A stretch of 64,000 bases of DNA, taken from NCBI GenBank assembly GCA_014763715.1, contig JACXUV010000002.1, positions 1-64,000 on the forward strand, read 5' to 3'. The DNA comes from Rhodobacterales bacterium. Its GTDB lineage: Bacteria; Pseudomonadota; Alphaproteobacteria; Caulobacterales; Hyphomonadaceae. A program made the position numbers and the translations under genes. The notes beneath the pieces are model-generated. The model did no database searches, was not told the DNA's origin, and saw only the letters and a list, made by a program, of their open reading frames with translations. Within the stretch, counting starts at the first letter, position 1. Every line of letters starts with the position of its first letter. Below are positions 43,787 through 53,282 of the stretch, in pieces.

Positions 43787-46756
43787 ATGATCAAAAACAG
43801 AGACTCGAAATGTATCTGGCTTGCTGGCGCGTCAGTGCTTGCAATGGGCCTGCTGGCACCTGCCGCAGTGGCTCAGGAAGACGAGGGCACCAGAACACTT
43901 TCGACCGTGACGGTGACGACCCAGAAGGTCGAGGAATCCATCCAGGATGTTCCAATCGCCGTTTCCGCCTTTGACGAGAGTGCGCTTGAGCGCCTGCAGC
44001 TGACCGGTGGTCCGGACCTCGTCAAATCCATCCCGAACGTGTCCTTCACCAAGGGCAACTTCACAGGCTTCAACTTCAAGATCCGCGGCATCGGTGCTGA
44101 CGTGGTCGCCCAGTCGGGCGATGCGGGGGTCGGCATCCACCAGAACGATGTGCCGCTGACGGCAAACCGTCTCTTCGAAGCTGAATTCTATGATGTTGAA
44201 CGGGTCGAGGTGCTGCGGGGCCCCCAAGGGACCCTGTACGGACGGAACGCCACGGGCGGCGTGTTCAACCTGATCACCGCCAAGCCGGTGCTGGGCGAAT
44301 TCCAGGCTGATGCCGAACTCACCTATGGCAACCACAACACCTTCAAAGCCAAGGGCATGGTCAACCTGCCGCTCGGCGAAAAAGCAGCCCTGCGTCTGGC
44401 CGGCTCGGTCCTGCAGCGTGATGGTTATGTGAATAACTCTGTGACCGGCAACGATGTCGATGATCGTGACCTGTCGAGCTACCGTGCCACGTTCGCCATC
44501 GAGCCATTCGACAATCTGCGCGGCTGGGTCTCGTTTGAGCACTTCGAAGAAGATGACAGCCGCCTGCGCTCCGGCAAGCAGCTGTGTAAGAAAGATCCGG
44601 GCTTCTCGAGCTACGCCGGCATTGCCGTCTCGCCGCTTGACCAGCTCGCCACGTCGCTTGGCTGTCAGGATGCACCGCTCAGCCAGTCGAAGGATCGTGT
44701 GAATTCACAAGGCACCCTCGGTGGCGGCCTGGCCATCATCGCAGGCCTTCTGAACGGCGACGCCTTCACCGATCCGGTCAATCCGGACCTGCGCACCATC
44801 GAGTCAGCCTTCGACCCGATGTATGAAGCCGACCAGGACCTGATCACCTGGAAAGGCGAGTGGAACATCACCGACAGCCTGCTCCTCACCTATCTGGGCA
44901 GCCACTCGGAAACCTCCTCTTCCTCGATTGAGGACTACAACAAGGTTGCGCCGACCATCGCGTTCAATGAAACGGCCGGTCCGTTCTTCCTGGCCCCCGG
45001 TTATGAAGCGGTTTACGATCTTCTGTTCCCGGGTGGCGTGGTGAGCGATCCGCAGCTTGGCGTGTCCAACCTGTTCCGGACCTTCGATGAATCCGGCGGG
45101 GCGAGCGAGCAGGATACGCATGAAATCCGTCTGCAGTCGGATTTCGACGGTCCGTTCAACTTCAACCTCGGTGCCATCAAGGTCGACTTCGACGCGATTG
45201 ATCCTTACGACAACCGCGCCGGCTATTATGTGATGTCGAACTCGTTGACGGCCCTGGTCCAGCTCAACAACGCACTTGGCGGATCTATCTTCGGCGGCAA
45301 CATCCCGCTGGATTCCGGCAGTGCCGGAAACCTCGGCCTGTTCAATGGTTCGATGAATGGTGATGGCGGCGAGCAATTCCGGTCGCTCTCCCCTTACCGC
45401 CTGAACTCCACCGCCGTCTTCGGTGAAGGTTATTTCGAAGCATCCGACTCCCTGAAGTTCACCCTTGGCCTTCGCTATACGGACGACAAGAAAGAACAGG
45501 ATGTCGTTCCGTCGTTCCTGTTCGTTCCGCGTGCCCCGGGCTTCGACCCTCTGCAACCGCAACCGATTGTCGGCGCTTCGCCGGATAATGGCGGCGACGG
45601 CACGTTGAACACGCAAGACAAGGAAGTGACGGGCCGTTTTGGTGTCGACTGGAAACCTGATTTCAGCTTCACTGAAGACACTCTGATCTACGCCTTCTAC
45701 TCGAAAGGCTACAAGGGCGGCGGCATCAACCCACCGCAACCGGCGGACAACGCAAATGCATTCCCGCAGACCTTCGACCCGGAATTCGTGAACTCCTACG
45801 AGATCGGTACGAAGAACACCATTCTGGGGGGCACAGCCCAACTGAACGTCACAGGCTTCATGTATGACTATGAAGGCTACCAGATCACGCAGATCATCAA
45901 CCGCTCGTCGGTGAACATCAACGTGGATGCTGAAATCCAGGGCCTCGAAATCGAAGCCCTCTGGACACCAGCAGAGAACTGGTTGCTGACGGCCAACCTC
46001 GGCATTCTGGATGCGAATGTCGTGGATACTTATGGCATCGACGTGCTCGACCGCGCCAATGGCCGGTCCGACCTTGTCGTGCTGAAGAATGCCTCGTCCT
46101 ATTCCAACTGTGTCGTTTCGGCTCAGGGTTACGCGACCCTGCTCGGCGCCATTCAGGCGAACCCTGCCCTGGCAGGCTCCACTCGTGGCCTGTGCAATGG
46201 GGCCTTCGCAGCTGGCATCTATGACCTGGTCTACTCCACTGACGGTGGCAGCGGCGATGCAGCGACCGACCGGGCCGTCGCAGAAGGCTTCCTCGGCCTG
46301 ACCGGCCAGACGGTGACCTATGTCGACTCGAATGGCCAAACGCAGACGGCCAGCCTGCTGGAACCGTTCGAAGGCGACGCGAAAAACGTCGATGGCAATT
46401 CCCTGCCGGGTGCGCCGGACACGACGCTGAACCTCGCAGCGGAATACACTTTCCCGTCCCTCGGGAACTCCAACTGGAGCATGACAATTCGCGGTGACTA
46501 CTACTGGCAGGCCGACAGCTTCAGCCGGATCTGGAACACCCAGCGCGACCAGCTGGACTCCTGGTCCAACGTGAACCTGTCGATCCTCTTTGACAATGAA
46601 GAGACCGGCTGGGGCGTGGAAATCTTCGCCAAGAACCTGACGGACGAAGAAGTCATCACCGGTAACTACCTGACCGATGACTCCTCCGGCCTCTACACCA
46701 ACGTCTTCCTGACCGAGCCGGCGCTCTATGGCGTCACGCTCAAGAAGTCCTGGTAA
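43787..46756 (+). CDS. TonB-dependent receptor
   Basis: A 989-residue outer-membrane receptor. The signal peptide ends near APAAVAQ. The plug domain starts TVTVTTQKVEESIQDVPIAV and shows VEVLRGPQGTLYGRNATGGVFNLITAKP, a diagnostic plug sequence. The rest is a 22-strand barrel with conserved YTDDKKEQD, FAKNLTDEEV and a C terminus ending in KKSW. The long loops and the lack of a siderophore-type signature leave the substrate unknown; such receptors are common in oligotrophic aquatic alphaproteobacteria. A terminator follows. A sugar dehydrogenase gene is next, 125 bases later. Confidence 0.95.
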   Translation: MIKNRDSKCIWLAGASVLAMGLLAPAAVAQEDEGTRTLSTVTVTTQKVEESIQDVPIAVSAFDESALERLQLTGGPDLVKSIPNVSFTKGNFTGFNFKIRGIGADVVAQSGDAGVGIHQNDVPLTANRLFEAEFYDVERVEVLRGPQGTLYGRNATGGVFNLITAKPVLGEFQADAELTYGNHNTFKAKGMVNLPLGEKAALRLAGSVLQRDGYVNNSVTGNDVDDRDLSSYRATFAIEPFDNLRGWVSFEHFEEDDSRLRSGKQLCKKDPGFSSYAGIAVSPLDQLATSLGCQDAPLSQSKDRVNSQGTLGGGLAIIAGLLNGDAFTDPVNPDLRTIESAFDPMYEADQDLITWKGEWNITDSLLLTYLGSHSETSSSSIEDYNKVAPTIAFNETAGPFFLAPGYEAVYDLLFPGGVVSDPQLGVSNLFRTFDESGGASEQDTHEIRLQSDFDGPFNFNLGAIKVDFDAIDPYDNRAGYYVMSNSLTALVQLNNALGGSIFGGNIPLDSGSAGNLGLFNGSMNGDGGEQFRSLSPYRLNSTAVFGEGYFEASDSLKFTLGLRYTDDKKEQDVVPSFLFVPRAPGFDPLQPQPIVGASPDNGGDGTLNTQDKEVTGRFGVDWKPDFSFTEDTLIYAFYSKGYKGGGINPPQPADNANAFPQTFDPEFVNSYEIGTKNTILGGTAQLNVTGFMYDYEGYQITQIINRSSVNINVDAEIQGLEIEALWTPAENWLLTANLGILDANVVDTYGIDVLDRANGRSDLVVLKNASSYSNCVVSAQGYATLLGAIQANPALAGSTRGLCNGAFAAGIYDLVYSTDGGSGDAATDRAVAEGFLGLTGQTVTYVDSNGQTQTASLLEPFEGDAKNVDGNSLPGAPDTTLNLAAEYTFPSLGNSNWSMTIRGDYYWQADSFSRIWNTQRDQLDSWSNVNLSILFDNEETGWGVEIFAKNLTDEEVITGNYLTDDSSGLYTNVFLTEPALYGVTLKKSW

Positions 46757-46782
46757 GGCGCTTCAGGTAACACAACAGATTG

Positions 46783-46810
46783 GGGCGGCCCGGCATGGGC
46801 CGCCCTTTTT
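46783..46810 (+). terminator. Rho-independent terminator of the receptor gene
   Basis: A perfect nine-pair GC stem (46783-46791 with 46797-46805), loop GGCAT, then five T (46806-46810). Confidence 0.93.
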
Positions 46811-46880
46811 GTTTGGTCTCCCGCCCGGCCTGCCCTATGTTGCGCCCCATATTCACACCCACCAGATCCGGAGACGCCCC

Positions 46881-48017
46881 ATGCGCCTGATCCTTGCCGG
46901 CATTGTATCCGCCTTCGCCCTTGCCGCTTGCAGCGCTGAATCCACCGCGCCTGCAGCCTCGCCTGAAGCCTCGAGCGATTTCGAAGTCACTCTGACGCCG
47001 GTAGTCGACGCCGAATTCCCCTGGGGGCTCGCCTTCCTGCCGAATGGCGACCTTCTGTTCAGCGAGAAGGAAAACGGCCTGAAATACGTCACCGGCGGCC
47101 AGGGCACTGCCACGCCCGTCGCCGGCATGCCCCCCGCCATGACCGAGGGACAGGGCGGCTATTTCGGTCTCGTGCTGGATCCGGACTTTGAGAACAACCG
47201 CCTGATCTATGCCGCCTACGCGCAAGGCACACCGACAGACAATGGCACGACCGTCGTCCGGGCCCGTCTCAGCGACGACCACACCACTCTGGAAGACGTG
47301 ACGGAAATCTTCCGTGCCGACTCCCGCGATACGGCCTATCACTTTGGCGGGCGCCTGCAGTTTGCGAATGATGGTACGCTGTTCATATCGCTCGGCGAGG
47401 GCTTCAAATACATGAAGGATGCCCAGGACCCGCACATCACACATGGCTCGCTCATCCGGATCAATTCCGATGGAACAATCCCGGCGGATAATCCGTTTGC
47501 CGATGGTGTGGACGGGAAACCGGCAGTCTATTCCTATGGCCACCGCAACATTCAGGGCCTTTATTACGACAAGCCCAGCGGCACTCTGTATGAAACAGAG
47601 CATGGCCCGAAGGGCGGCGATGAGTTCAATATCATCAAGCCAGGCGCGAACTATGGCTGGCCGGTCATCACCTATGGTGTGAACTATGATGGGACCATCA
47701 TCACCGAGGAAACCGAGAAGGAAGGCATGGAACAGCCCCTCACCTATTGGGTGCCTTCGATCGCACCGTCTGGCCTGACCCGGCTGACCAGCGATGTCTA
47801 TCCCGGATGGAAGGGAGACTTCTTCGTCGGTGGCATGAATGGCCCTGCCGGCATGGTGCTTGTCCGCATCCGGATGGCAGACGGCGCTGTGGCCGAACGT
47901 GAGAACCTGTTCAAGGATGAGTATCCGATCCGCGACGTGGCCCAGTCACCTGACGGACACCTCTATATCGCAACCAAGGATATGGACGGCATCTTCCGCG
48001 TCGACGTCGCGGAATAG
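46881..48017 (+). CDS. PQQ-dependent sugar dehydrogenase-like lipoprotein
   Basis: A 378-residue beta-propeller of the glucose/sorbosone dehydrogenase family (YliI-like). The N terminus MRLILAGIVSAFALAACSAE has the lipobox LAAC with Cys at residue 17, so it is a lipoprotein. Key parts are FPWGLAFLPNGDLLFSEK, HFGGRLQFANDGTLFISLGE, YGHRNIQGLYYD and a Trp in EHGPKGGDEFNIIKPGANYGWP, all typical of this family. It oxidises aldose sugars or similar in the periplasm with PQQ. It starts at ATG 46881, 71 bases after the receptor terminator. Confidence 0.93.
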   Translation: MRLILAGIVSAFALAACSAESTAPAASPEASSDFEVTLTPVVDAEFPWGLAFLPNGDLLFSEKENGLKYVTGGQGTATPVAGMPPAMTEGQGGYFGLVLDPDFENNRLIYAAYAQGTPTDNGTTVVRARLSDDHTTLEDVTEIFRADSRDTAYHFGGRLQFANDGTLFISLGEGFKYMKDAQDPHITHGSLIRINSDGTIPADNPFADGVDGKPAVYSYGHRNIQGLYYDKPSGTLYETEHGPKGGDEFNIIKPGANYGWPVITYGVNYDGTIITEETEKEGMEQPLTYWVPSIAPSGLTRLTSDVYPGWKGDFFVGGMNGPAGMVLVRIRMADGAVAERENLFKDEYPIRDVAQSPDGHLYIATKDMDGIFRVDVAE

Positions 48018-48023
48018 CGCCCC

Positions 48024-48632
48024 CTATTCGCTCGTCCGCCGGGCCCGCAGCGCGGCGGCGAGCGTGCCATCATCCAGGTGATCCAGCTCTCCGCCCACCG
48101 GCACGCCGTGGGCGAGGTAAGTGATTTGCACGCCCTTCCCGGCCAGCTGATCCGCCACATAGTGGGCCGTGTTCTGGCCCTCGAACGTCGCGTTGAGCGC
48201 AAGGATGACCTCGCGAACACCGCCAGCGTCCACGCGAGAAATCAGCGAGGGGATGTTGAGGTCATCGGGCGTCACGCCATCCACGGCCGACATGACCCCG
48301 CCCAGCACATGATACCGCCCGCGATAGGAGCCGCCGCGCTCAAGGGCCCATAAGTCCGGCACATCTTCCACAACGCAGATCAGGCCCTCATCTCGCCCGC
48401 CTGCCTGACAGACGGCACAAGGCTGAAGCGTGTCATAGTTGCCGCACACCTCACACTTCTCGATCCGGTGACCTGCATCGGACATAGCCTCGGCCAGCGG
48501 CAGGAGAAGCGTGTCGCGGCGCTTCAGCAGGAACAGCGCCGCCCGGCGCGCCGAACGCGGCCCAAAGCCCGGCAAACGGGACATCAGCTCGATCAGACGA
48601 AGAATCTCGGGGCCGGCAGAACGCTGTGACAT
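48024..48632 (-). CDS. recR: Recombination mediator RecR
   Basis: The 202-residue DNA-repair protein that with RecF/RecO loads RecA at gaps. Visible are [20 protein letters not shown] (helix-hairpin-helix), the zinc-binding [16 protein letters not shown], the Toprim start [15 protein letters not shown], and THIS-type [23 protein letters not shown] at 48632 gives the family length. recR is often found with a dnaX/ybaB pair; here it lies instead between the sugar dehydrogenase and ctrA. Confidence 0.96.
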   Translation of the reverse strand: MSQRSAGPEILRLIELMSRLPGFGPRSARRAALFLLKRRDTLLLPLAEAMSDAGHRIEKCEVCGNYDTLQPCAVCQAGGRDEGLICVVEDVPDLWALERGGSYRGRYHVLGGVMSAVDGVTPDDLNIPSLISRVDAGGVREVILALNATFEGQNTAHYVADQLAGKGVQITYLAHGVPVGGELDHLDDGTLAAALRARRTSE

Positions 48633-48693
48633 GCCCCCAATGTCAGGCATTTGCGCCTGGGTGCAAGTCCGGAGCACACGGAATCCACTCCCC

Positions 48694-48728
48694 AAACGAA
48701 AACGCCCCGGCGTGAAAGCCGGGGCGTT
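48694..48728 (-). terminator. Rho-independent terminator of ctrA
   Basis: A perfect 11-pair stem (48701-48711 with 48718-48728) with a six-base loop, followed on the minus strand by TTCGTTT. It lies 23 bases after the ctrA stop. Confidence 0.88.
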
Positions 48729-48750
48729 TGTTCTGTCGACAGGGAGAGGC

Positions 48751-49464
48751 TTATGCGGCCTCTTCGACCTCGTTCGATTTCGAGCTCGGGCGCGGATCGC
48801 GCAGCACATAGCCGCGGCCCCAGACCGTTTCGATGTAGTGGTTGCCGCCGGTGGCCTGCTGCAGTTTCTTGCGCAGCTTACAGATGAAGACGTCGATGAT
48901 CTTCAGTTCCGGCTCGTCCATGCCGCCATAGAGGTGATTCAGGAACATTTCCTTGGTCAGCGTCGTGCCCTTCCGGAGGGAAAGCAGCTCGAACATCTGG
49001 TATTCCTTGCCGGTGAGGTGGACGCGTTCGCCTTCCACTTCCACCGTCTTGGCATCGAGGTTCACCAGGATCTCACCGGTGCGGATCACGCTCTCGGCAT
49101 GGCCTTTGGAGCGGCGCACAATGGCGGTGATGCGGGCGATCAGCTCGTCCTTGTTGAACGGCTTGGTGAGGTAGTCATCGGCGCCGTAGCCCAGCGTGCG
49201 GACTTTCGCTTCAATGTCCGGGTTACCGGAGAGGATCATGACCGGCGTATTCACGCGGCCCATGCGCAGCTGCTTGAGAACTTCGTAGCCGGAGATGTCG
49301 GGCAGCGACAGATCGAGGATGATCATGTCGTACTCGTAGACCTTGCCCAGGTCGACGCCCTCTTCCCCCAGATCCGTCGTGTAGATGTTGAAGCCAGCAG
49401 ACTTCAGCATCAGCTCGATGGAACGCGCGACGGCGCTATCGTCTTCAATAAGCAGGACGCGCAT
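48751..49464 (-). CDS. ctrA: Cell-cycle response regulator CtrA
   Basis: A 237-residue OmpR-type regulator and the master control of Caulobacterales cell division, DNA replication and motility. The phospho-acceptor is Asp51 ([10 protein letters not shown]); Lys in LTKPF is conserved. The C-terminal winged helix is near identical to Caulobacter CtrA ([19 protein letters not shown] and [19 protein letters not shown]). The last residues are AA, as needed for ClpXP degradation in Caulobacter. A terminator follows and a candidate CtrA box lies upstream. Confidence 0.97.
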   Translation of the reverse strand: MRVLLIEDDSAVARSIELMLKSAGFNIYTTDLGEEGVDLGKVYEYDMIILDLSLPDISGYEVLKQLRMGRVNTPVMILSGNPDIEAKVRTLGYGADDYLTKPFNKDELIARITAIVRRSKGHAESVIRTGEILVNLDAKTVEVEGERVHLTGKEYQMFELLSLRKGTTLTKEMFLNHLYGGMDEPELKIIDVFICKLRKKLQQATGGNHYIETVWGRGYVLRDPRPSSKSNEVEEAA

Positions 49465-49539
49465 GTGTCGTCTCCCGAATCAGCCTAACGACAAGCTAGT
49501 CGTTTTTATTAACTCTGAGAATCCTTAGAGACTGTTTCT

Positions 49540-49553
49540 TTAACCAAAGTTAA
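49540..49553 (-). promoter_or_regulatory. Candidate CtrA-type box upstream of ctrA
   Basis: TTAA-N6-TTAA (49540-49553), also a perfect TTAAC-CAAA-GTTAA dyad, in the ctrA leader about 75 bases upstream of the ATG. The CtrA consensus has N7, so this is one base short; autoregulation is plausible because Caulobacter ctrA regulates itself. A footprint would settle it. Confidence 0.4.
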
Positions 49554-49600
49554 CAGCGTCCTTAGATTCCCCTCGAACATCCCCCAAATCTTCACACAGA

Positions 49601-50443
49601 TTAATTGCCAAGCTCTGCCGCTGGAGCATTGCCGATCAGCATCTGGCTGATCGCAATGGCATCCTGGATAGGCTGGGCCTGAGGATCTGTGGAAATCAGT
49701 GTTTTCTGGCAGCGGATCGCATCGCGGACCTTCGGGTCGCGGATCACCACGCCGGCAAGATGCGGACGGAAGCCGAGGAATGTCTGGCAGGCCCGGGCAA
49801 TCGCCTCATAGGTCCGCTGCCCTGCGGCGCGGCTGTCAGCCTGGTTGATGCACACCACCGGCTCGACATTCGGCGCATAGCCGCGCAGCACCTTGATGAA
49901 GGCATAGGCGTCGGTCATCGAGGTCGGCTCGTCGGTGATCACCATCAGCGCCTTGTCGGCAGCACGGGCAAGACGCATGCAGTTCGCTTCGATACCGGCG
50001 CCAAGGTCGAGGACGACCTGATCGTATTGCAGGGCCAGCGCCGAGAGACCGGCAGCCAAACGGGCAACTTCTTCCGGCGGCAGTTCGGCCAGCGCGCCAG
50101 AACCTGAGCGGCCCGGCAGTACGTCGAAACCGCCTCCGGCAGCCCCGCCATCGACCGGCGTCACCGCGTCATCGAGCTCGACCCAGCCAGCGATCACAGC
50201 AGCGAGGTCCGTCTCGGGCGCGATGCCGAGCTGAACGTCCACGTTGGCGAGGCCAAGGTCCCCGTCCACCAGCAGTGTGCGTTTACCAGCCTGAGCGAAA
50301 GCTGAAGCCAGCGTGATGGCCATGAACGTTTTGCCGACGCCGCCCTTCCCGCTTGCAACCGCGATGATCGAGGCAGGCTCAACCCGGCGCGGCGTGGGCC
50401 GCGGTGCCGGACGTTCCTGCGATTTGCGCATCATGAAGCTCAT
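49601..50443 (-). CDS. flhG: MinD/ParA-family flagellar number regulator
   Basis: A 280-residue P-loop ATPase. The deviant Walker A is ASGKGGVGKTFMAITLA; DGDLGLANVDVQLG and LDLGAGIEANCMRLARAADKAL are the switch motifs. FlhG/FleN controls the number and placement of flagella with FlhF, whose gene overlaps the operon (4 bases apart, upstream). The N-terminal basic/proline stretch (RPAPRPTPRR) is unusual for FlhG but not unique. The position next to flhF supports the naming. Confidence 0.88.
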   Translation of the reverse strand: MSFMMRKSQERPAPRPTPRRVEPASIIAVASGKGGVGKTFMAITLASAFAQAGKRTLLVDGDLGLANVDVQLGIAPETDLAAVIAGWVELDDAVTPVDGGAAGGGFDVLPGRSGSGALAELPPEEVARLAAGLSALALQYDQVVLDLGAGIEANCMRLARAADKALMVITDEPTSMTDAYAFIKVLRGYAPNVEPVVCINQADSRAAGQRTYEAIARACQTFLGFRPHLAGVVIRDPKVRDAIRCQKTLISTDPQAQPIQDAIAISQMLIGNAPAAELGN

Positions 50444-50447
50444 TGGA

Positions 50448-51455
50448 TTACGCAGCTCCTTTCAGGGCGATCACGTCGCCTGGGGCGTCTTCCATCAACA
50501 GGGCGGCGAGGCGTATGGGCGCCGCCGGCACCAGGCCGCCACCGATGAACGGCGTAACGGCAAGATGTGAGAAGGCGATACCGGCCGAAGACAGTGCGGA
50601 GATGGCCCCGCCCCTCCTTCGAACGACATCGAGTTTTGTCAGAATGGCCCGCTTGATGCCTGCCCGGGCAAAGCTGCGGGCGGCTTCAAGCTGGTCGTCC
50701 GGGTGGCCTTCGGCCGAAACGACCAGCACTGGTTCAGCCCGGATGACCGAAATCAGGTCCTGCAGGCTGGCCATGTCATCTTCATCGAACGGATTGATCG
50801 CGGGAATGTCGATCACGCAACGGCGGTTCTGGGCTTTCAGCGTCTTCAGCGTCGCGAACAGCTCGTCCGGGGAGTGGCAGGAGCGGATCTGCCCTTTCTC
50901 CAGTTCAAGGTACGCCGCCAGCTGGTCACCACCTGCGGTGCCGTCGAGATCTGCCGCCACGGGCAGCACCTCGGCACGGACCATGGCAGCCCGGCGGGTC
51001 AACTTTGCAGCGGTCGCCGTGCGCCCATGTCCGGGCGGGCCGACCAGCAGGATATCGCGGTCCAGACGGGCCGGCAGAGGATCGCAGGTCACGATGCGGG
51101 CGAGCCCTTCGGCAATCGCCTCTTCCGGATCCTTCAGATTTTGAATGCGGCCAGCGCCTTCGGCGGCCACCCGGTCTGCAAAACGCTGCGGCGAGCCATG
51201 CCAGAGGAGCGCATCGCGCACGCGGCTGAACAACGGGTTTTCGGTGCCGCGGCCATGGCCGCCGCGCGCTTCGCGCAGGAACAGCGGCTCGTTCGGCACC
51301 ATGCCGACGCCACCCATCTTGTCCACCGCCGCACGGACTTCAACGCCACCATCAATCTCGCGCTCGGACAGGATCACCGCATCGGCGCCCATCTCGGCAA
51401 AAATCATCGCCTTGGCAGCCTCGAACGTCTCGGCGGCGAACATTTTCATACGCAT
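50448..51455 (-). CDS. flhF: FlhF-like SRP-GTPase with decayed nucleotide motifs
   Basis: A 335-residue protein with FlhF layout: an N-terminal MRMKMFAAETFEAAKAMIF typical of FlhF, a linker, and an SRP-type GTPase domain from about residue 110. The P-loop is GPPGHGRT (139-146), with Arg at 145 where Lys is universal. The G3 motif DTAGR is DIPA (216-219). The TKLD motif at 273-276 is intact. FlhF places the first flagellum at the pole with FlhG. These changes suggest weak or absent GTP hydrolysis, or a nucleotide-free scaffold. flhG follows 4 bases downstream. Confidence 0.85.
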   Translation of the reverse strand: MRMKMFAAETFEAAKAMIFAEMGADAVILSEREIDGGVEVRAAVDKMGGVGMVPNEPLFLREARGGHGRGTENPLFSRVRDALLWHGSPQRFADRVAAEGAGRIQNLKDPEEAIAEGLARIVTCDPLPARLDRDILLVGPPGHGRTATAAKLTRRAAMVRAEVLPVAADLDGTAGGDQLAAYLELEKGQIRSCHSPDELFATLKTLKAQNRRCVIDIPAINPFDEDDMASLQDLISVIRAEPVLVVSAEGHPDDQLEAARSFARAGIKRAILTKLDVVRRRGGAISALSSAGIAFSHLAVTPFIGGGLVPAAPIRLAALLMEDAPGDVIALKGAA

Positions 51456-51615
51456 ACGGTAGCGTCCTTACTCTCGAACAGACCCATCCAGCCGCGGTCC
51501 CAACGCGAACGGGTCAGACTCTCCCGCTCTCATTAGTGTCGTCTAAAGGTTAACAAATTCCTCTTCGGCGTTAGGGATTGCCGAATTCGAAGGGCCCAAA
51601 CAGCCCATTCCTGCA

Positions 51616-51633
51616 GTGCGATCTGCCTCGCAC
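51616..51633 (-). terminator. Possible stem-loop downstream of fliN
   Basis: A perfect six-pair stem GTGCGA/TCGCAC with a six-base loop in the 212-base spacer between fliN and flhF. There is no T tract. The spacer shows no gene; it also has a TTAAC half site on either strand. Confidence 0.3.
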
Positions 51634-51667
51634 CACAACCCTTTGTTAACCATGGGTTTTCCCGCAG

Positions 51668-51934
51668 TTACGCGGCTTCGCGCGAGTCCACGATCTCGGA
51701 AAGAGTCACGCCGAGTTGCCCATCGGCAACAACCAGGCGCCCCCGCGCCATCAGCCGGTCAGACACATAGATCTCTACTGGCTCATCCGTACGCCGCTCC
51801 AGCGCGACGATGTCATTGGCCGACATGGCGACCAGTTCTTCCATGGACATGCGCAGCTCGCCGAGCACCACATCGACGCGCACAGGCACGTCCATCAGGG
51901 ATTTCTGCAGGGCAGGATTGGCAGGCTTGTTCAT
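51668..51934 (-). CDS. fliN: Flagellar motor switch protein FliN
   Basis: An 88-residue C-ring protein with the SpoA (CheC-like) fold: DVPVRVDVVLGELRMSMEEL, VALERRTDEPVEIYVSDRLMARGRL and VGVTLSEIV. It forms the base of the flagellar switch with FliM and FliG and helps export. It follows flbE/fliH, with 4 bases of overlap between the genes (51931-51934). Confidence 0.93.
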   Translation of the reverse strand: MNKPANPALQKSLMDVPVRVDVVLGELRMSMEELVAMSANDIVALERRTDEPVEIYVSDRLMARGRLVVADGQLGVTLSEIVDSREAA

Positions 51935-52350
51935 GATCCATCCTTCTCTGTCGGGCTGGTGTTCTGACCGAATTCTGGAGTTTGTGCAAACAGGTCTCCC
52001 TGTCCATCCACGATCCGCTGAGCTGTGGCCGTGACCAGACGCAGCGCTGTCTCCCGGAACCCGTCCGAATAGGCGCTCGCCTCCAGATGACCGGCCAGTG
52101 ATACCAGATTCGCCAGGGCTTCCGTCAGGTTTTCGGTCACCTGCTGCAGGCGGGCGTTCTGTTCGACATGCCTAAGAGACATGGCAGCGGCATGGGCCTC
52201 AGCCCGCGCTTCTGTCAGCAGCATGGCCAGGTCCGGCGCCGAAAGCACGATCTTTTCCTCTACCGGCAGGGCCGGAGGCTCTGGTTCCGGCGGCGCGGTA
52301 AAATCGCTACGGAAATCGAAGGGCTGCAGGAATTTGACGGCGCGCTGCAT
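51931..52350 (-). CDS. flbE: FlbE/FliH-like flagellar protein
   Basis: A 139-residue, largely helical protein: PEPEPPALPVEEKIVLSAPD, then long helices (ARAEAHAAAMSLRHVEQNARLQQVTENLTEALANL and SDGFRETALRLVTATAQRIVDGQ). In Caulobacter the gene between fliG and fliN is flbE, a FliH-like regulator of the export ATPase. Position and helix content fit, while similarity by eye is low. The start overlaps the fliG stop (TGATG). Confidence 0.75.
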   Translation of the reverse strand: MQRAVKFLQPFDFRSDFTAPPEPEPPALPVEEKIVLSAPDLAMLLTEARAEAHAAAMSLRHVEQNARLQQVTENLTEALANLVSLAGHLEASAYSDGFRETALRLVTATAQRIVDGQGDLFAQTPEFGQNTSPTEKDGS

Positions 52351-53282
52351 CAGTCTACCAGCTCGTCGTCTTCGACCTGCCCATCGGCGCGGATATCGCC
52401 GCGCTGCATCAGCGTGCGGGCCAGCGCGACCAGTTCCTGCCGCGCCGCTTCGATCTCGCTGCGGCGAACGGGGCCAAGCGAGGCGATTTCCTCACGCAAC
52501 AGGTCGCCTGCGCGCTGGGTCATGTTGGCAAAGAAGACCGCTGCCGTATCCGGCCGGGCGCCTTTCAGCGCCACGACCAGAGCCGCGCGATCGACAGCAG
52601 ACAGGAGCGTCTGCAGACCCGCCGCATCGAGGCCAGTCAGGTCATCGAAAGTGAACATGAGCGCGCGCACTTTCTCACCTGCCCCGGGCTCGGCATGGTC
52701 CAGCGCGGCGAGGAAGGTCTTTTCGGAGCGGCTATCGAGCCGGTCGAAGATACGGGCGACACGTTCATGGCCACTGCCCTGCCCGCTGCCAGCTTTCGCA
52801 GCCAGCATGGCCCCCAGCCGGGTCTCGAATGCGGCCAGCGCGGCCGGGTGAACGGGCCCAAGGTTGAGGAGGCGCTGCATCGCGTCGATCGCCAGTCTCG
52901 GTGGCAGGGCCCGCAACAGACGAGCAGATGTTTCCCCCGGCAGGCGCGACAGAACCAAGGCCACAGTCTGCGCATGCTCACCCGCAAACAGGCCAGCGAG
53001 CGTCTCCGTGCCGACATCGGAGAGGCGGCGCCAGACCGAAGTGCCGGCCTCCACAGGGCTGCGCAGGCGCCGGTGAGCGTCCATGAACCGGGACACGGCC
53101 TCGGACTCGCCGTCTGCCGAAGGGCCGAGGGCATCCATCGCAGCCGTCAGGGCCTGCACTTCGGATTTGGAAAGTTCCGCCCAGATCGGGGCCGCATCCG
53201 GGCCAAGTGCCCGCATCAGCCGCGCAGAGCGCATAAGGCCATCGGCAGGCGTGTCATGCCGGGCAATCGTCAGCGCGCTCAT
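52350..53282 (-). CDS. fliG: Flagellar motor switch protein FliG
   Basis: A 310-residue rotor protein carrying torque to the switch. The armadillo-like domains are recognisable: VSRFMDAHRRLRSPVEAG, HAQTVALVLSRLPGETSARLLRALP, LAALDHAEPGAGEKVRALMFTFDDL and the charged C-terminal helix DTAAVFFANMTQRAGDLLREE. The 310 residues are about 20-30 fewer than E. coli/Caulobacter, mainly at the N terminus, which in other bacteria binds FliF. The start overlaps the fliF stop by 4 bases. Confidence 0.93.
   Translation of the reverse strand: MSALTIARHDTPADGLMRSARLMRALGPDAAPIWAELSKSEVQALTAAMDALGPSADGESEAVSRFMDAHRRLRSPVEAGTSVWRRLSDVGTETLAGLFAGEHAQTVALVLSRLPGETSARLLRALPPRLAIDAMQRLLNLGPVHPAALAAFETRLGAMLAAKAGSGQGSGHERVARIFDRLDSRSEKTFLAALDHAEPGAGEKVRALMFTFDDLTGLDAAGLQTLLSAVDRAALVVALKGARPDTAAVFFANMTQRAGDLLREEIASLGPVRRSEIEAARQELVALARTLMQRGDIRADGQVEDDELVD

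Noticed and set aside
44804-46339. 511-codon minus-strand frame inside the TonB receptor
   Set aside because: The receptor frame is certain. The opposite frame is a by-product of high GC codon use.
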